Source of the DNA: Synaphobranchus kaupii
Lineage: Eukaryota; Chordata; Actinopteri; Anguilliformes; Synaphobranchidae
NCBI GenBank assembly: GCA_029718625.1
Contig: CM056391.1
Location: 4,116,933 to 4,180,932 of the forward strand
Direction of reading: 5' to 3'
DNA: 64,000 nucleotides
This document shows, piece after piece, positions 52,106-61,800 of the stretch; within the stretch, counting starts at the first letter, position 1; each line of letters opens with the position of its first letter. The notes under the pieces were generated by a model. It made no database searches. It worked only from the letters and a program-made list of their open reading frames with translations, and was not told the DNA's origin. A program made the translations under genes and the position numbers.

Positions 52106-55100
52106 CATGAGTATTTTTGCACTCTCTGACAGCTGATAGTAGGAGAAAATGTTCAGGAATAATAAATATTTAAGGCCTGAAAGATCAGTATTACCTGATT
52201 ATAGAAGGGGGGGGGGCATAGTTGAAGGCAAAAATAAAATGCACTTTGTAGAGCTTGGAGAGGGTGGGGGGTGATTTAGAAAGCATACGTTATAGACACC
52301 ACAGTGACCCATTCACAGAACCCAACCAGGGTGGGTCCATTTTGACAAAGGCCCCCACCCTGGTACTGGGTGTGGCCGGTGAAGGGGGGTGGAGCATGCA
52401 AAGGGGGGGAGGTGGGGTGGGGTAGAGGGGGTTAGGTAGGAAGGAAAGAGAATACTGTACCAATTGGCACGGGGCGTCCAACCCGTCCAAGCCAGGCTGG
52501 CCCGGGTCACCCTTTTCACCTTTAAATCCCCGGAACCCCTGTTCACAAAGATTAACACTGGGAGTGTTACTGGGAGAACCACTGTTCATAGAGATTAGCA
52601 CTGGGAGTGTTACTGGGAGGAACCCCTGTTCACAAAGATTAACACTGGGAGTGTTACTGGGAGAACCACTGTTCATAGAGATTAACACTGGGAGTGTTAC
52701 TGGAGAGGGGGGGCGGCAGCAGCAGCCCCGTACGACAGCAGTCCTGAGAGAATCAGCATCACGCAGCCACGTCGCACTCCACCCCTCGATGGGACGGGGG
52801 TGGTGCTTCTGATCCATCAGGATATTAGGATTTCTATTATTACACTTATAACGAAAGTCACCTCCTCTTCCCTCACCTGGGACTGTAAAAAACGTCCATA
52901 TTTAATATTAATGAGTAAGCATGGGACTTTTTTTTTTAACCAAATGATCCAATTATTGTGCATTATTAGGTACACAGGTACTTTGTTCTTTGTATTATCA
53001 CTTCCAATAAATGACATTGCGACAGTCACAGAAAAGGAACGGTGGCGTTTACAGTGACTGGTTTGTTCGGTAAGAGGACGCTGCATTGCCTTCAGTTGGC
53101 ACGGAGCTGTAATCTGCGGTGCACAGGAGGTCAAAGGTCAGGGCTGTGGTGGGTGCCGATTTCTGTCGGGACGGGCGCAAGGGCTGCTCCTCTCCCCCAG
53201 TTCCCCCAACCTTACGCATCGCCGTGGGGCAGCTTGTTTTCAGCACTCAGCTGGGACATACCAATGGGCAGGGGGCATCTAATCCAGGGGCGCCCTGTTC
53301 TCCTTTCTGCCCCTTAGGCCCTTTTTTCCCCTTCTTTCCCTTCTCCCCCTGTGGACACAATGGTACGGTCAGAACAACCAGATCTCCCCTCTCCCCCTGT
53401 GGACACAATGGTACGGTCAGAACAACCAGATCTCCCCTCTCCCCCTGTGGACATAATGGTACGGTCAGAACAACCAGATCTCCCCTCTCCCCCTGTGGAC
53501 ACAATGGTACGGTCAGAACAACCAGATCTCCCCTCTCCCCCTGTGGACACAATGGTACGGTCAAAACAACCAGATCTCCCTTCTCCCCCTGTGGACACAA
53601 TGGTACGGTCAGAACAACCAGATCTCCCTTTTCCCCCCTGTGGACACAATGGTACGGTCAGAACAACCAGATCTCCTCAGAGCCCACAAGCCACCGATTT
53701 CTGTGGGGGATCCAACGAGGGTGACCAGTTCACCATTTTATTTTATTTTTTTAGACATTTTGATCAGCTGTCTTAACCAGTAAAACTAACTCAATACATG
53801 CCTCTACTTAAACACTTACCTTAAACACCCTTACCTTATCTTACACAAACAGATTCATTTCAGGATCTTCTACAGTGCAGTGTTAGCCACTGAAAATCTT
53901 AGCCATATTGATCCCTACAGACTCCACATAAATCACCATATGTGATACACTGGTTTTACTGGTAAGTCAAATAATCTGATAAACCTTCATGATCACGATC
54001 CAGCTCAATAAATCCATACAAACAAACCAAATAAAATAGCTCTGGCAGTTTCATTTAACTGCGATAATCTGTGAAATATTTAACCTTCTGGGTATTATAA
54101 AACATACTGGATACTGCTGTATAGTTTAACTTACCCATTTACAGGTTTAGTATATAATGATTTATCATTTATTTTTAAGCAAGTATTTAAGCTTCCACGT
54201 TACTAACAATGGTCACCCTCGTCCCGTCTGTGCATTAGGGAGTATTCGGCGCGATAGAGAGAGGGAGATTAAGGAGGAGGGTGTTACCTCACGAGGAAGG
54301 GAGGACACGGTTAAATGAGGAGGAGAAGAACCAGGGGGAAAATTCTGGAAAGTTCACAGGATTAAGAAAAGAAGGGAAAGAAAGGAATCCCAGAGGAAAG
54401 CAGGGGAGGTGGGGGTGTGCCTCAAAGGCACCCCAAAACTGTGCCCCTTTGTAGACTTATGGTGCACTTGGTCGGTCCTCATAAAGTCGGAAAAACATGA
54501 CGTGACTTAGTCATATTAGGTGTTTGGGTTTGGGTTGTCATCGGCAACTGACAAGTTTGTCATGTGAACAATATGCATGTGCGCTGAGATGTCAAGAACC
54601 TGGACCAATGAGATCGCCCACTTCCAGACGTGAACTCTGCTGTTCTTGACATTAGCGCCATACAAAATAATATTAACAAGTTATTATACGTTACGTAGAT
54701 ATATTTACCATTAACCTGGTACATTGTTTGCCAGTTGGCCAACAAGTGTTGACAGCACGAGCAGGGTGAGGTCAGTCATACTTATGGGTCACATGGGGCC
54801 GAGTTTACCACTGGCATATACGACTGTCGTTCAAATGCAACTTCCTGGTGGTAAACTCAGAAATTTCAGATTTTACGACTTTACAAGGGCCGGCCGAACG
54901 CACCATTACACTGAACAATAGGAGTGCGCTGAAATGACAAACTGTCACAGAACCACACGCAGAGTGCATTATGGGATATTAAGTCGATTCATGTGGCCAC
55001 ACTGGAATAGACCCTTAAACAGGTCGAAGTGTATTTTTTATTTTTGATAAGTTCTGGACTCCCAAAGCCTCCACTGTAAAATGCTCTGCGGTACTTTGTC

Positions 55101-58100
55101 CTTTCAATGCACTCCAAGTTGCACAGTTCTTGGATGCTGTCACATGTCATAAAGCCAAACTGCACATGCATAATATCATTCCCTATAATTTAATGCAGTA
55201 ATATGACATTCCATTTTAATGTGCAAAAACACAACACCATGATAGAATAGTGACAGACGGGATAATTACTTCCTCGAGGCAGGTTACAGCCGAATTATGT
55301 TAATTAACCACAGAAAGAGTTGGGGAAAAAAGGAACAGTGTTTAATGTAGCACAGCCAATTAAAAGTTTACAGACTATACTGTTACACCGTATTAGATAT
55401 TACTGCTCCATTACCACCACTTACTGCTACTTTCATAACGGCTGTATGGGGATAGGGCTAAGTATTACTGCTAACAGGACCGTTGCTCTTAATAGTTAAA
55501 TTACACAGAATATGCACATTGGTGCTTATCCGCAAAAGTCTCATCGGCAAACTGGTGTTTATACAAAAGTGCATAAATTCCAGTTCGGCAGCGGGGAAAA
55601 TATGCTGCATGAGATGGAGGTCAATTGCACTTCAACAAATTTGGGAAATGACCTGAAATTAAACAAATGGGTCAAAAACTGACCGTAGTGATTTATGAAT
55701 ATTTGGGATTTAGTGGATTTCATTTCATCTCTTGAACTGACTGAACTGAAATAGACGCCAGCTCTGATACTGCGCATGGCGACATTTAAACATGCAATTC
55801 ATTACCAAATAAAACGAACAAAAAAAAACATCTATTTGAAGATGACAAATGTGCGCTATAAAAATATTATATAACCTGACGTGGTTTAGATAAATGAACG
55901 CACATGCATAAGAATTTGAGCTGGAAGGGACTAACCATCTGTCTGCTGTCAATGGACAATGTAATTCTATGATGGCATTCAGATGATAATTGTAGACATG
56001 CAGACATATTATCTGAGCATTTATATTCCACACCTTTAAAGCACAAAGGGTGACTTAGCATGCTGCAAGTATCAACATTTCATATCTCAAATGAGCCTGT
56101 GTGATTGCTTAGTGTAAAAAGTGTAATTGCGGTTAAACGATTCGTTTGATTGGCCCATTAGAGGCGTGTAACATTCATTGTCCATAGACAGCAGGCTTTG
56201 TTTAATGGCTTTTGTGAGTGAGGGAAATTCCGGAATATTATGTGATGATATTACCTTTTCTCCTCTTTCACCAAGGTCCCCTTTCTCCCCGCGTAACCCT
56301 GGGATACCCTGTGAAATAAAACCGGTCATCACAGACCCCCCCCCTGGACCCCCCCGTATATACACAAACAAAAATGCATGTCTACAAAGAAATACTATAC
56401 AGTCTTTGATCCTCCCACACTAAAGAGGGGGAAAAAACATCCATACTCACATCTGAGCCAGGCGTGCCAACGACACCCTAAAAAAACAGTGAAGAGAACA
56501 TTCACTCCTTACACAGAGGAATTTCAAAAATGTAACCTCTGGGTGGTACCATATATATATATATATATAAGCGTGAAACAGGTCTAAAAAAACCACAAGA
56601 CTTTTCTAATGCATTCTGCACTTGCAAATTCAAGCAACTCCTCAATTACAGGAAGTTTGTGATGACTCACAGGAAGTCCTTGAGGTCCATGGGATCCTGG
56701 CTCACCCTCGGAACCTCTTTCACCCTGACGTAAAAAAAAAAAAAAAAAGTCAGTTGTCATGAAACACTGCCATAAATCCTATTGATTCACCAGATACTCA
56801 GCTCAAACGCTGGAGATCTACCGTCCTGTATGTTTTCACTCCAACCGTAACAAAGCCCACCATGATAACTTGCTTATTAATTTACTGTTTGTTTATATTC
56901 TCTTGGGGGGAATGTCCTCACTAAAGTAATTTTGTGACAGTCTTACACTGCAAAAAAAAGTCTCTTAACAAGTGTTTTAGTCTTGCAATTTTCTCAAGTA
57001 GAAAATATTAGCTTTTTTTAAGTTACTGTTTGCTTGACATGAAATTGTCTTACCACATTGGCAAATCTCAAAATTAGTCAAACTGTCTCACATCATTGGC
57101 AATGTTTGTCTTACTTAGCAAAAAATAAATTTTTCTAAATATAAGAAAAAATAGTCTAAATAAAGACTAAAATTCTTGTTGATTGACTAATTTATTGTTT
57201 TTTGCAATGTACTGTCAATGTCAGCCACAAAGCCAAAAGTTGACCGACTATATAGCAATAACATTTTGATTAAAACTGTTGTGACCCTTGAGGATAAGAG
57301 TTGCCTGTCCCTAGGAACATGGAGCCCTGCTTTTCCTACGTCACATTGGATAGGAGTGCTTCACTGTCCACTGGAGAAACAGACACTTTCCAGGACGGCC
57401 ATTTTAAAATGGCTCCCAAACTTGGCCGCCATTTTGGTGGAGGACAGGCACGGGAATGGAACTGTTCACTACTTACTTGGTCTCCTTTGGGACCGGCCGG
57501 TCCTGAGGGGCCAGGAGGCCCGTCCATTCCCTGCGGACAGGAGACAAGGGGGGTTATAGCGCACCCCTGCTCTCAGCCAAATTACACCTGTGCCCATCCC
57601 CCAATTCCTCACTCTACCGCCATTCAAATTCGAATTCAATAAATTTGTTGTCCATTTTGGTTACGAAAAGTTGACATTTGTATGAGGGGGGGAAAAAAAG
57701 CAAAACAAAAAACAAGACAAATGACAAACTTCACAAGAAAAAGCAACAAATAGCAGATGACGTTACGTGTTTACGATAGAACTGGCTAAAAGGCCTCTTT
57801 AAACAGTTTTACCTTGCCAATGGAGAAAACTCCAAACACTGGCCTGTTAGCAGTAGCATGAATAAGCTATGGAGTGGGTGACTCATCACGTAAAATCATC
57901 TCATTAGAGTTTCATAGAGGCAGAGGAATCTGTAAGGACAGAGCCAGTTATGGCGGGGGGTTGTCATGGGAATGGCCAGCACATCCAGTCTAAGAGCTGC
58001 AGCCTTGGAGGGCCACAGTGACCTGCAGGTTTGTGTGGCTCCCTATCACTCATCAGCACATTTTAACATGCGTCCACTCTTTAGCCAATCAGTGACTTAA

Positions 58101-58292
58101 ATTAAGCACTCGTTAGTGCCAATACCAGCGAGCGCTGCAGCCCTCCAAGGACTGGATTTTGAAATCCCCGCTCTGAAGTCACTGGGGAAATAATGAAGAG
58201 GCGTGGCTGGTGGGTGGGGTGGGGGCGGGGTTAGAGGATACGCAGCTGCCACTCACCCTAACTCCAGGCCTGCCATCCAGACCTGACGCCCC
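47775..58292 (-). CDS. COL25A1: COL25A1, collagen XXV alpha 1 (CLAC-P), 3' exons; continues beyond the right edge
   Basis: Type II transmembrane collagen, shed as CLAC, with roles in muscle innervation and amyloid-plaque association. Exons found, 5' to 3': 58292-58257, 57530-57477, 56724-56671, 56477-56451, 56308-56255, 53348-53262, 52538-52461, 48205-48167, and a last exon at 47777 whose first three bases are the stop. All coding exons are in phase 0 with lengths of 36, 54, 54, 27, 54, 87, 78 and 39 nt, the pattern of collagen genes. The C-terminus reads [11 protein letters not shown], then [13 protein letters not shown], the conserved end of the XIII/XXIII/XXV membrane collagens. COL25A1 is preferred because of the OSTC-ETNPPL neighbourhood. 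About 10 kb of the locus and an unresolved array are in view; the promoter and membrane anchor are not. Confidence 0.9.
47866..48020. repeat. TG-rich microsatellite
   Basis: (TG)n then interrupted TGTGAGTCTGTG motifs, in the last COL25A1 intron. Confidence 0.95.
48167..48205 (-). CDS. COL25A1: COL25A1 exon [13 protein letters not shown]
   Basis: 13 codons giving the conserved cysteine-containing C-terminal tail; acceptor TTTACTGTACCAG, donor GTAAGA. Without splicing, the frame would stop after two more codons. Confidence 0.93.
49013..49117. mobile_element. piggyBac-like MITE, reverse, truncated
   Basis: Contains GGAGTTCTAGAACACGGACT and the end ACCTACTCTTCAAAGGG; left end missing. Confidence 0.65.
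49310..49385 (-). repeat. Dispersed repeat related to the 47-bp minisatellite unit
   Basis: CATAAGAACATAAGAA followed by GAACAGGCCATTCAGTCCA is the inverse of the GGGCTGAATGGCCTGTTCTC unit at 34440-34822. That suggests the minisatellite grew from a copy of this interspersed repeat. Confidence 0.65.
49511..49651 (+). mobile_element. tRNA-derived SINE
   Basis: B-box-like GGTTCCATTCC at 49556-49566 and the tail TGATAAAGGCATCTGCTAAA. Confidence 0.7.
50330..50913. mobile_element. MITE with ATTCCAATCGCTTATTTT TIRs
   Basis: 584 bp with an 18-bp perfect inverted terminal match (left 50335-50352, right 50889-50906). Interior has further self-complementary purine/pyrimidine tracts; no coding capacity. 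Confidence 0.82.
52461..52538 (-). CDS. COL25A1: COL25A1 exon ending GLDAPCQL
   Basis: 26 codons: [19 protein letters not shown] then LDAPCQL; acceptor CTTTGTGAACAG, donor GTACAG. It ends with the same GLDAPC-x-L motif as the preceding exon. Its acceptor is tandemly copied upstream (52539-52705). Confidence 0.92.
52539..52705 (-). repeat. 43/44-bp array copying a COL25A1 splice acceptor
   Basis: The acceptor block (GAACAG on the gene strand) occurs at 52539 (true), 52582, 52626 and 52669. Each is preceded by AACACTCCCAGTGTTAATCT and followed by GGGTTC or TGGTTC, so the last intron bases and first exon bases were copied together. Confidence 0.93.
53262..53348 (-). CDS. COL25A1: COL25A1 exon ending GLDAPCPL
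   Basis: 29 codons: [19 protein letters not shown] then [10 protein letters not shown]; acceptor GTGTCCACAG, donor GTATGT. The Lys-rich start suits heparin binding. Its acceptor and first codons are tandemly repeated immediately upstream (53349-53690), in frame. Confidence 0.92.
53349..53690 (-). repeat. 48-bp array copying a COL25A1 splice acceptor and exon start
   Basis: Seven acceptors in all (true one at 53349; copies at 53397, 53445, 53493, 53541, 53589 and about 53638). On the gene strand each unit reads GGGGAGAGGGGAGATCTGGT, TGTTCTGACCGTACCATTGT, GTCCACAG. 48 bp is 16 codons ([16 protein letters not shown]), and six units stay open in the same frame as the exon; the outermost has a 1-bp insertion. 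Confidence 0.94.
53691..56254 (-). other. COL25A1 intron
   Basis: 2.5 kb with a MITE at 54461-54907 and otherwise unique AT-rich sequence; no further Gly-X-Y exon was recognised. Confidence 0.5.
54461..54907. mobile_element. MITE with GGTGCGTTC-type TIRs, copy 2
   Basis: Left GGTGCACTTGGTCGGTCCTC, right CAAGGGCCGGCCGAACGCAC; interior blocks match 45318-45672 in inverted order. Confidence 0.65.
56255..56308 (-). CDS. COL25A1: COL25A1 exon ([18 protein letters not shown])
   Basis: 18 codons of Gly-X-Y; acceptor TTTTATTTCACAG, donor GTAATA. Confidence 0.92.
56451..56477 (-). CDS. COL25A1: COL25A1 mini-exon (GVVGTPGSD)
   Basis: 27-nt exon, 9 codons of Gly-X-Y; acceptor CTGTTTTTTTAG, donor GTGAGT. 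Far too short for ORF-based detection. Confidence 0.88.
56671..56724 (-). CDS. COL25A1: COL25A1 exon ([18 protein letters not shown])
   Basis: 18 codons of Gly-X-Y; acceptor TTTTTTTACGTCAG, donor GTGAGT. Confidence 0.93.
56945..57212. mobile_element. CACTGCAAAAAA-type transposon
   Basis: ACACTGCAAAAAAAAGTCTC at one end and TTATTGTTTTTTGCAATGT at the other, inverted. Interior CACATTGGCAAATCTCAAAA is shared with 14143-14290. Confidence 0.72.
57477..57530 (-). CDS. COL25A1: COL25A1 exon ([18 protein letters not shown])
   Basis: 18 codons of unbroken Gly-X-Y; acceptor CCTGTCCGCAG, donor GTAAGT. Confidence 0.93.
57531..58256 (-). other. COL25A1 intron
   Basis: Unique sequence; no additional exon or repeat recognised. 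Confidence 0.5.
58257..58292 (-). CDS. COL25A1: COL25A1 exon ([12 protein letters not shown])
   Basis: 12 codons, [12 protein letters not shown], donor GTGAGT. The acceptor side (CCATAACCACGAAG) has a poor pyrimidine tract, so this call is slightly weaker than the others. Confidence 0.8.
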
Positions 58293-58411
58293 CTTCGTGG
58301 TTATGGACGAGGGGGTGAGTGAGATGAACAAGGGATTAGTACAGGATGAACACAGCGAAACACACACAGGAAAACCCCAAGAACATAAATCACAGGAATA
58401 TACCTGAACAC

Positions 58412-58682
58412 CACACACATGCATGCACGCACGCACGCACACACACATACGCATACACACACACACAGCCACGCGTGAACACGCACAACCATACACACAC
58501 ATACATACATACATACATACCCAGACGGGCGCACACACACACACACTCACGCACACACACACACGCACATACAGACGCACATACGCACACACACAGACAC
58601 ACACGCACAACCATACACACACACACACACTCACACACACAGACACACATACAGACGCACATACACACGCACGCACATGCAG
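58412..58682. repeat. CA/CACG-rich microsatellite with CATA run
   Basis: Interrupted CACA, CGCA, and CATACATA tracts over about 270 bp, 120 bp upstream of the COL25A1 exon at 58257-58292. Confidence 0.95.
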
Positions 58683-58848
58683 GCCTCATGTTTAAGGGTA
58701 ATGACATAGACATTAAGACAGGGACAATTATTGACAGGTAACTTGTGTTGATAATCGTTACATTCACCTGCAGAAACTGTCAAGCAGGATAAACCACCTA
58801 TATTATTACACCTGTAGGTTTTTGTCCTAAGGTTTGGTCTCTGACTGG

Positions 58849-61800
58849 GAGGTGAAGTGTGTTGGGGTTAGGGGTTAACACACACTCTGACTGGGAGGTG
58901 AAGTGTGTTGGGGTTAGGGGTTAACACACTCTGACTGGGAGGTGAAGGGTTAACACACACACTGACTGGGAGGTGAAGTGTGTTGGGGTTAGGGGTTAAC
59001 ACACACTCTGACTGGGAGGTGAAGTGTGTTGGGGTTAGGGTTAACACACACACTGACTGGGAGGTGAAGTGTGTTGGGGTTAGGGGTTAACACACACTCT
59101 GACTGGGAGGTGAAGTGTGTTGGGGTTAGGGTTAACACACACACTGACTGGGAGGTGAAGTGTGTTGGGGTTAGGGTTAACACACACACTGACTGGGAGG
59201 TGAAGTGTGTTGGGGTTAGGGGTTAACACACTCTGACTGGGAGGTGAAGGGTTAACACACACACTGACTGGGAGGTGAAGTGTGTTGGGGTTAGGGGTTA
59301 ACACACACTCTGACTGGGAGGTGAAGTGTGTTGGGGTTAGGGTTAACACACACACTGACTGGGAGGTGAAGTGTGTTGGGGTTAGGGTTAACACACACAC
59401 TGACTGGGAGGTGAAGTGTGTTGGGGTTAGGGTTAACACACACACTGACTGGGAGGTGAAGTGTGTTGGGGTTAGGGTTAACACACACACTGACTGGGAG
59501 GTGAAGTGTGTTGGGGTTAGGGGTTAACACACACTCTGACTGGGAGGTGAAGGGTTAACACACACACTGACTGGGAGGTGAAGTGTGTTGGGGTTAGGGT
59601 TAACACACACACTGACTGGGAGGTGAAGTGTGTTGGGGTTAGGGGTTAACACACACACTGACTGGGAGGTGAAGTGTGTTGGGGTTAGGGTTAACACACA
59701 CACTGACTGGGAGGTGAAGTGTGTTGGGGTTAGGGGTTAACACACTCTGACTGGGAGGTGAAGTGTGTCGGGGTTAGGGGTTAACACACACACTGACTGG
59801 GAGGTGAAGTGTGTTGGGGTTAGGGGTTAACACACTCTGACTGGGAGGTGAAGTGTGTCGGGGTTAGGGGTTAACACACACACTGACTGGGAGGTGAAGT
59901 GTGTTGGGGTTAGGGGTTAACACACTCTGACTGGGAGGTGAAGTGTGTCGGGGTTAGGGGTTAACACACACACTGACTGGGAGGTGAAGTGTGTTGGGGT
60001 TAGGGGTTAACACACACACTGACTGGGAGGTGAAGTGTGTTGGGGTTAGGGGTTAACACACACTCTGACTGGGAGGTGAAGTGTGTTGGGGTTAGGGTTA
60101 ACACACACTCTGACTGGGAGGTGAAGTGTGTTGGGGTTAGGGTTAACACACACACTGACTGGGAGGTGAAGTGTGTTGGGGTTAGGGTTAACACACACTC
60201 TGACTGGGAGGTGAAGTGTGTTGGGGTTAGGGGTTAACACACACACTGACTGGGAGGTGAAGTGTGTTGGGGTTAGGGGTTAACACACACACTGACTGGG
60301 AGGTGAAGTGTGTTGGGGTTAGGGGTTAACACACACACTGACTGGGAGGTGAAGTGTGTTGGGGTTAGGGGTTAACACACACTCTGACTGGGAGGTGAAG
60401 TGTGTTGGGGTTAGGGGTTAACACACACTCTGACTGGGAGGTGAAGTGTGTTGGGGTTAGGGTTAACACACACACTGACTGGGAGGTGAAGTGTGTTGGG
60501 GTTAGGGGTTAACACACACTCTGACTGGGAGGTGAAGTGTGTTGGGGTTAGGGGTTAACACACACTCTGACTGGGAGGTGAAGTGTGTTGGGGTTAGGGT
60601 TAACACACACACTGACTGGGAGGTGAAGTGTGTTGGGGTTAGGGTTAACACACACTCTGACTGGGAGGTGAAGTGTGTTGGGGTTAGGGTTAACACACAC
60701 TCTGACTGGGAGGTGAAGTGTGTTGGGGTTAGGGTTAACACACACACTGACTGGGAGGTGAAGTGTGTTGGGGTTAGGGTTAACACACACACTGACTGGG
60801 AGGTGAAGTGTGTTGGGGTTAGGGGTTAACACACACACTGACTGGGAGGTGAAGTGTGTTGGGGTTAGGGTTAACACACACACTGACTGGGAGGTGAAGT
60901 GTGTTGGGGTTAGGGGTTAACACACACACTGACTGGGAGGTGAAGTGTGTTGGGGTTAGGGGTTAACACACACTCTGACTGGGAGGTGAAGTGTGTTGGG
61001 GTTAGGGTTAACACACACACTGACTGGGAGGTGAAGTGTGTTGGGGTTAGGGTTAACACACACACTGACTGGGAGGTGAAGTGTGTTGGGGTTAGGGGTT
61101 AACACACACACTGACTGGGAGGTGAAGTGTGTCGGGGTTAGGGGTTAACACACACACTGACTGGGAGGTGAAGTGTGTTGGGGTTAGGGGTTAACACACT
61201 CTGACTGGGAGGTGAAGTGTGTCGGGGTTAGGGGTTAACACACACACTGACTGGGAGGTGAAGTGTGTTGGGGTTAGGGGTTAACACACTCTGACTGGGA
61301 GGTGAAGTGTGTCGGGGTTAGGGGTTAACACACACACTGACTGGGAGGTGAAGTGTGTTGGGGTTAGGGGTTAACACACACACTGACTGGGAGGTGAAGT
61401 GTGTTGGGGTTAGGGGTTAACACACACTCTGACTGGGAGGTGAAGTGTGTTGGGGTTAGGGTTAACACACACTCTGACTGGGAGGTGAAGTGTGTTGGGG
61501 TTAGGGTTAACACACACACTGACTGGGAGGTGAAGTGTGTTGGGGTTAGGGTTAACACACACACTGACTGGGAGGTGAAGTGTGTTGGGGTTAGGGTTAA
61601 CACACACACTGACTGGGAGGTGAAGTGTGTTGGGGTTAGGGTTAACACACACACTGACTGGGAGGTGAAGTGTGTTGGGGTTAGGGGTTAACACACACAC
61701 TGACTGGGAGGTGAAGTGTGTTGGGGTTAGGGTTAACACACACACTGACTGGGAGGTGAAGTGTGTTGGGGTTAGGGTTAACACACACACTGACTGGGAG

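Larger units (their letters stand above)
48206..52460 (-). other. COL25A1 intron before the GPDGLP exon
   Basis: 4.25 kb with a piggyBac-like MITE (49013), a LINE/SINE-type tail (49310-49385), a SINE (49511), a GGATTCCAATCG MITE (50330-50913) and a CA run (52066-52103). No gene. Confidence 0.6.
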
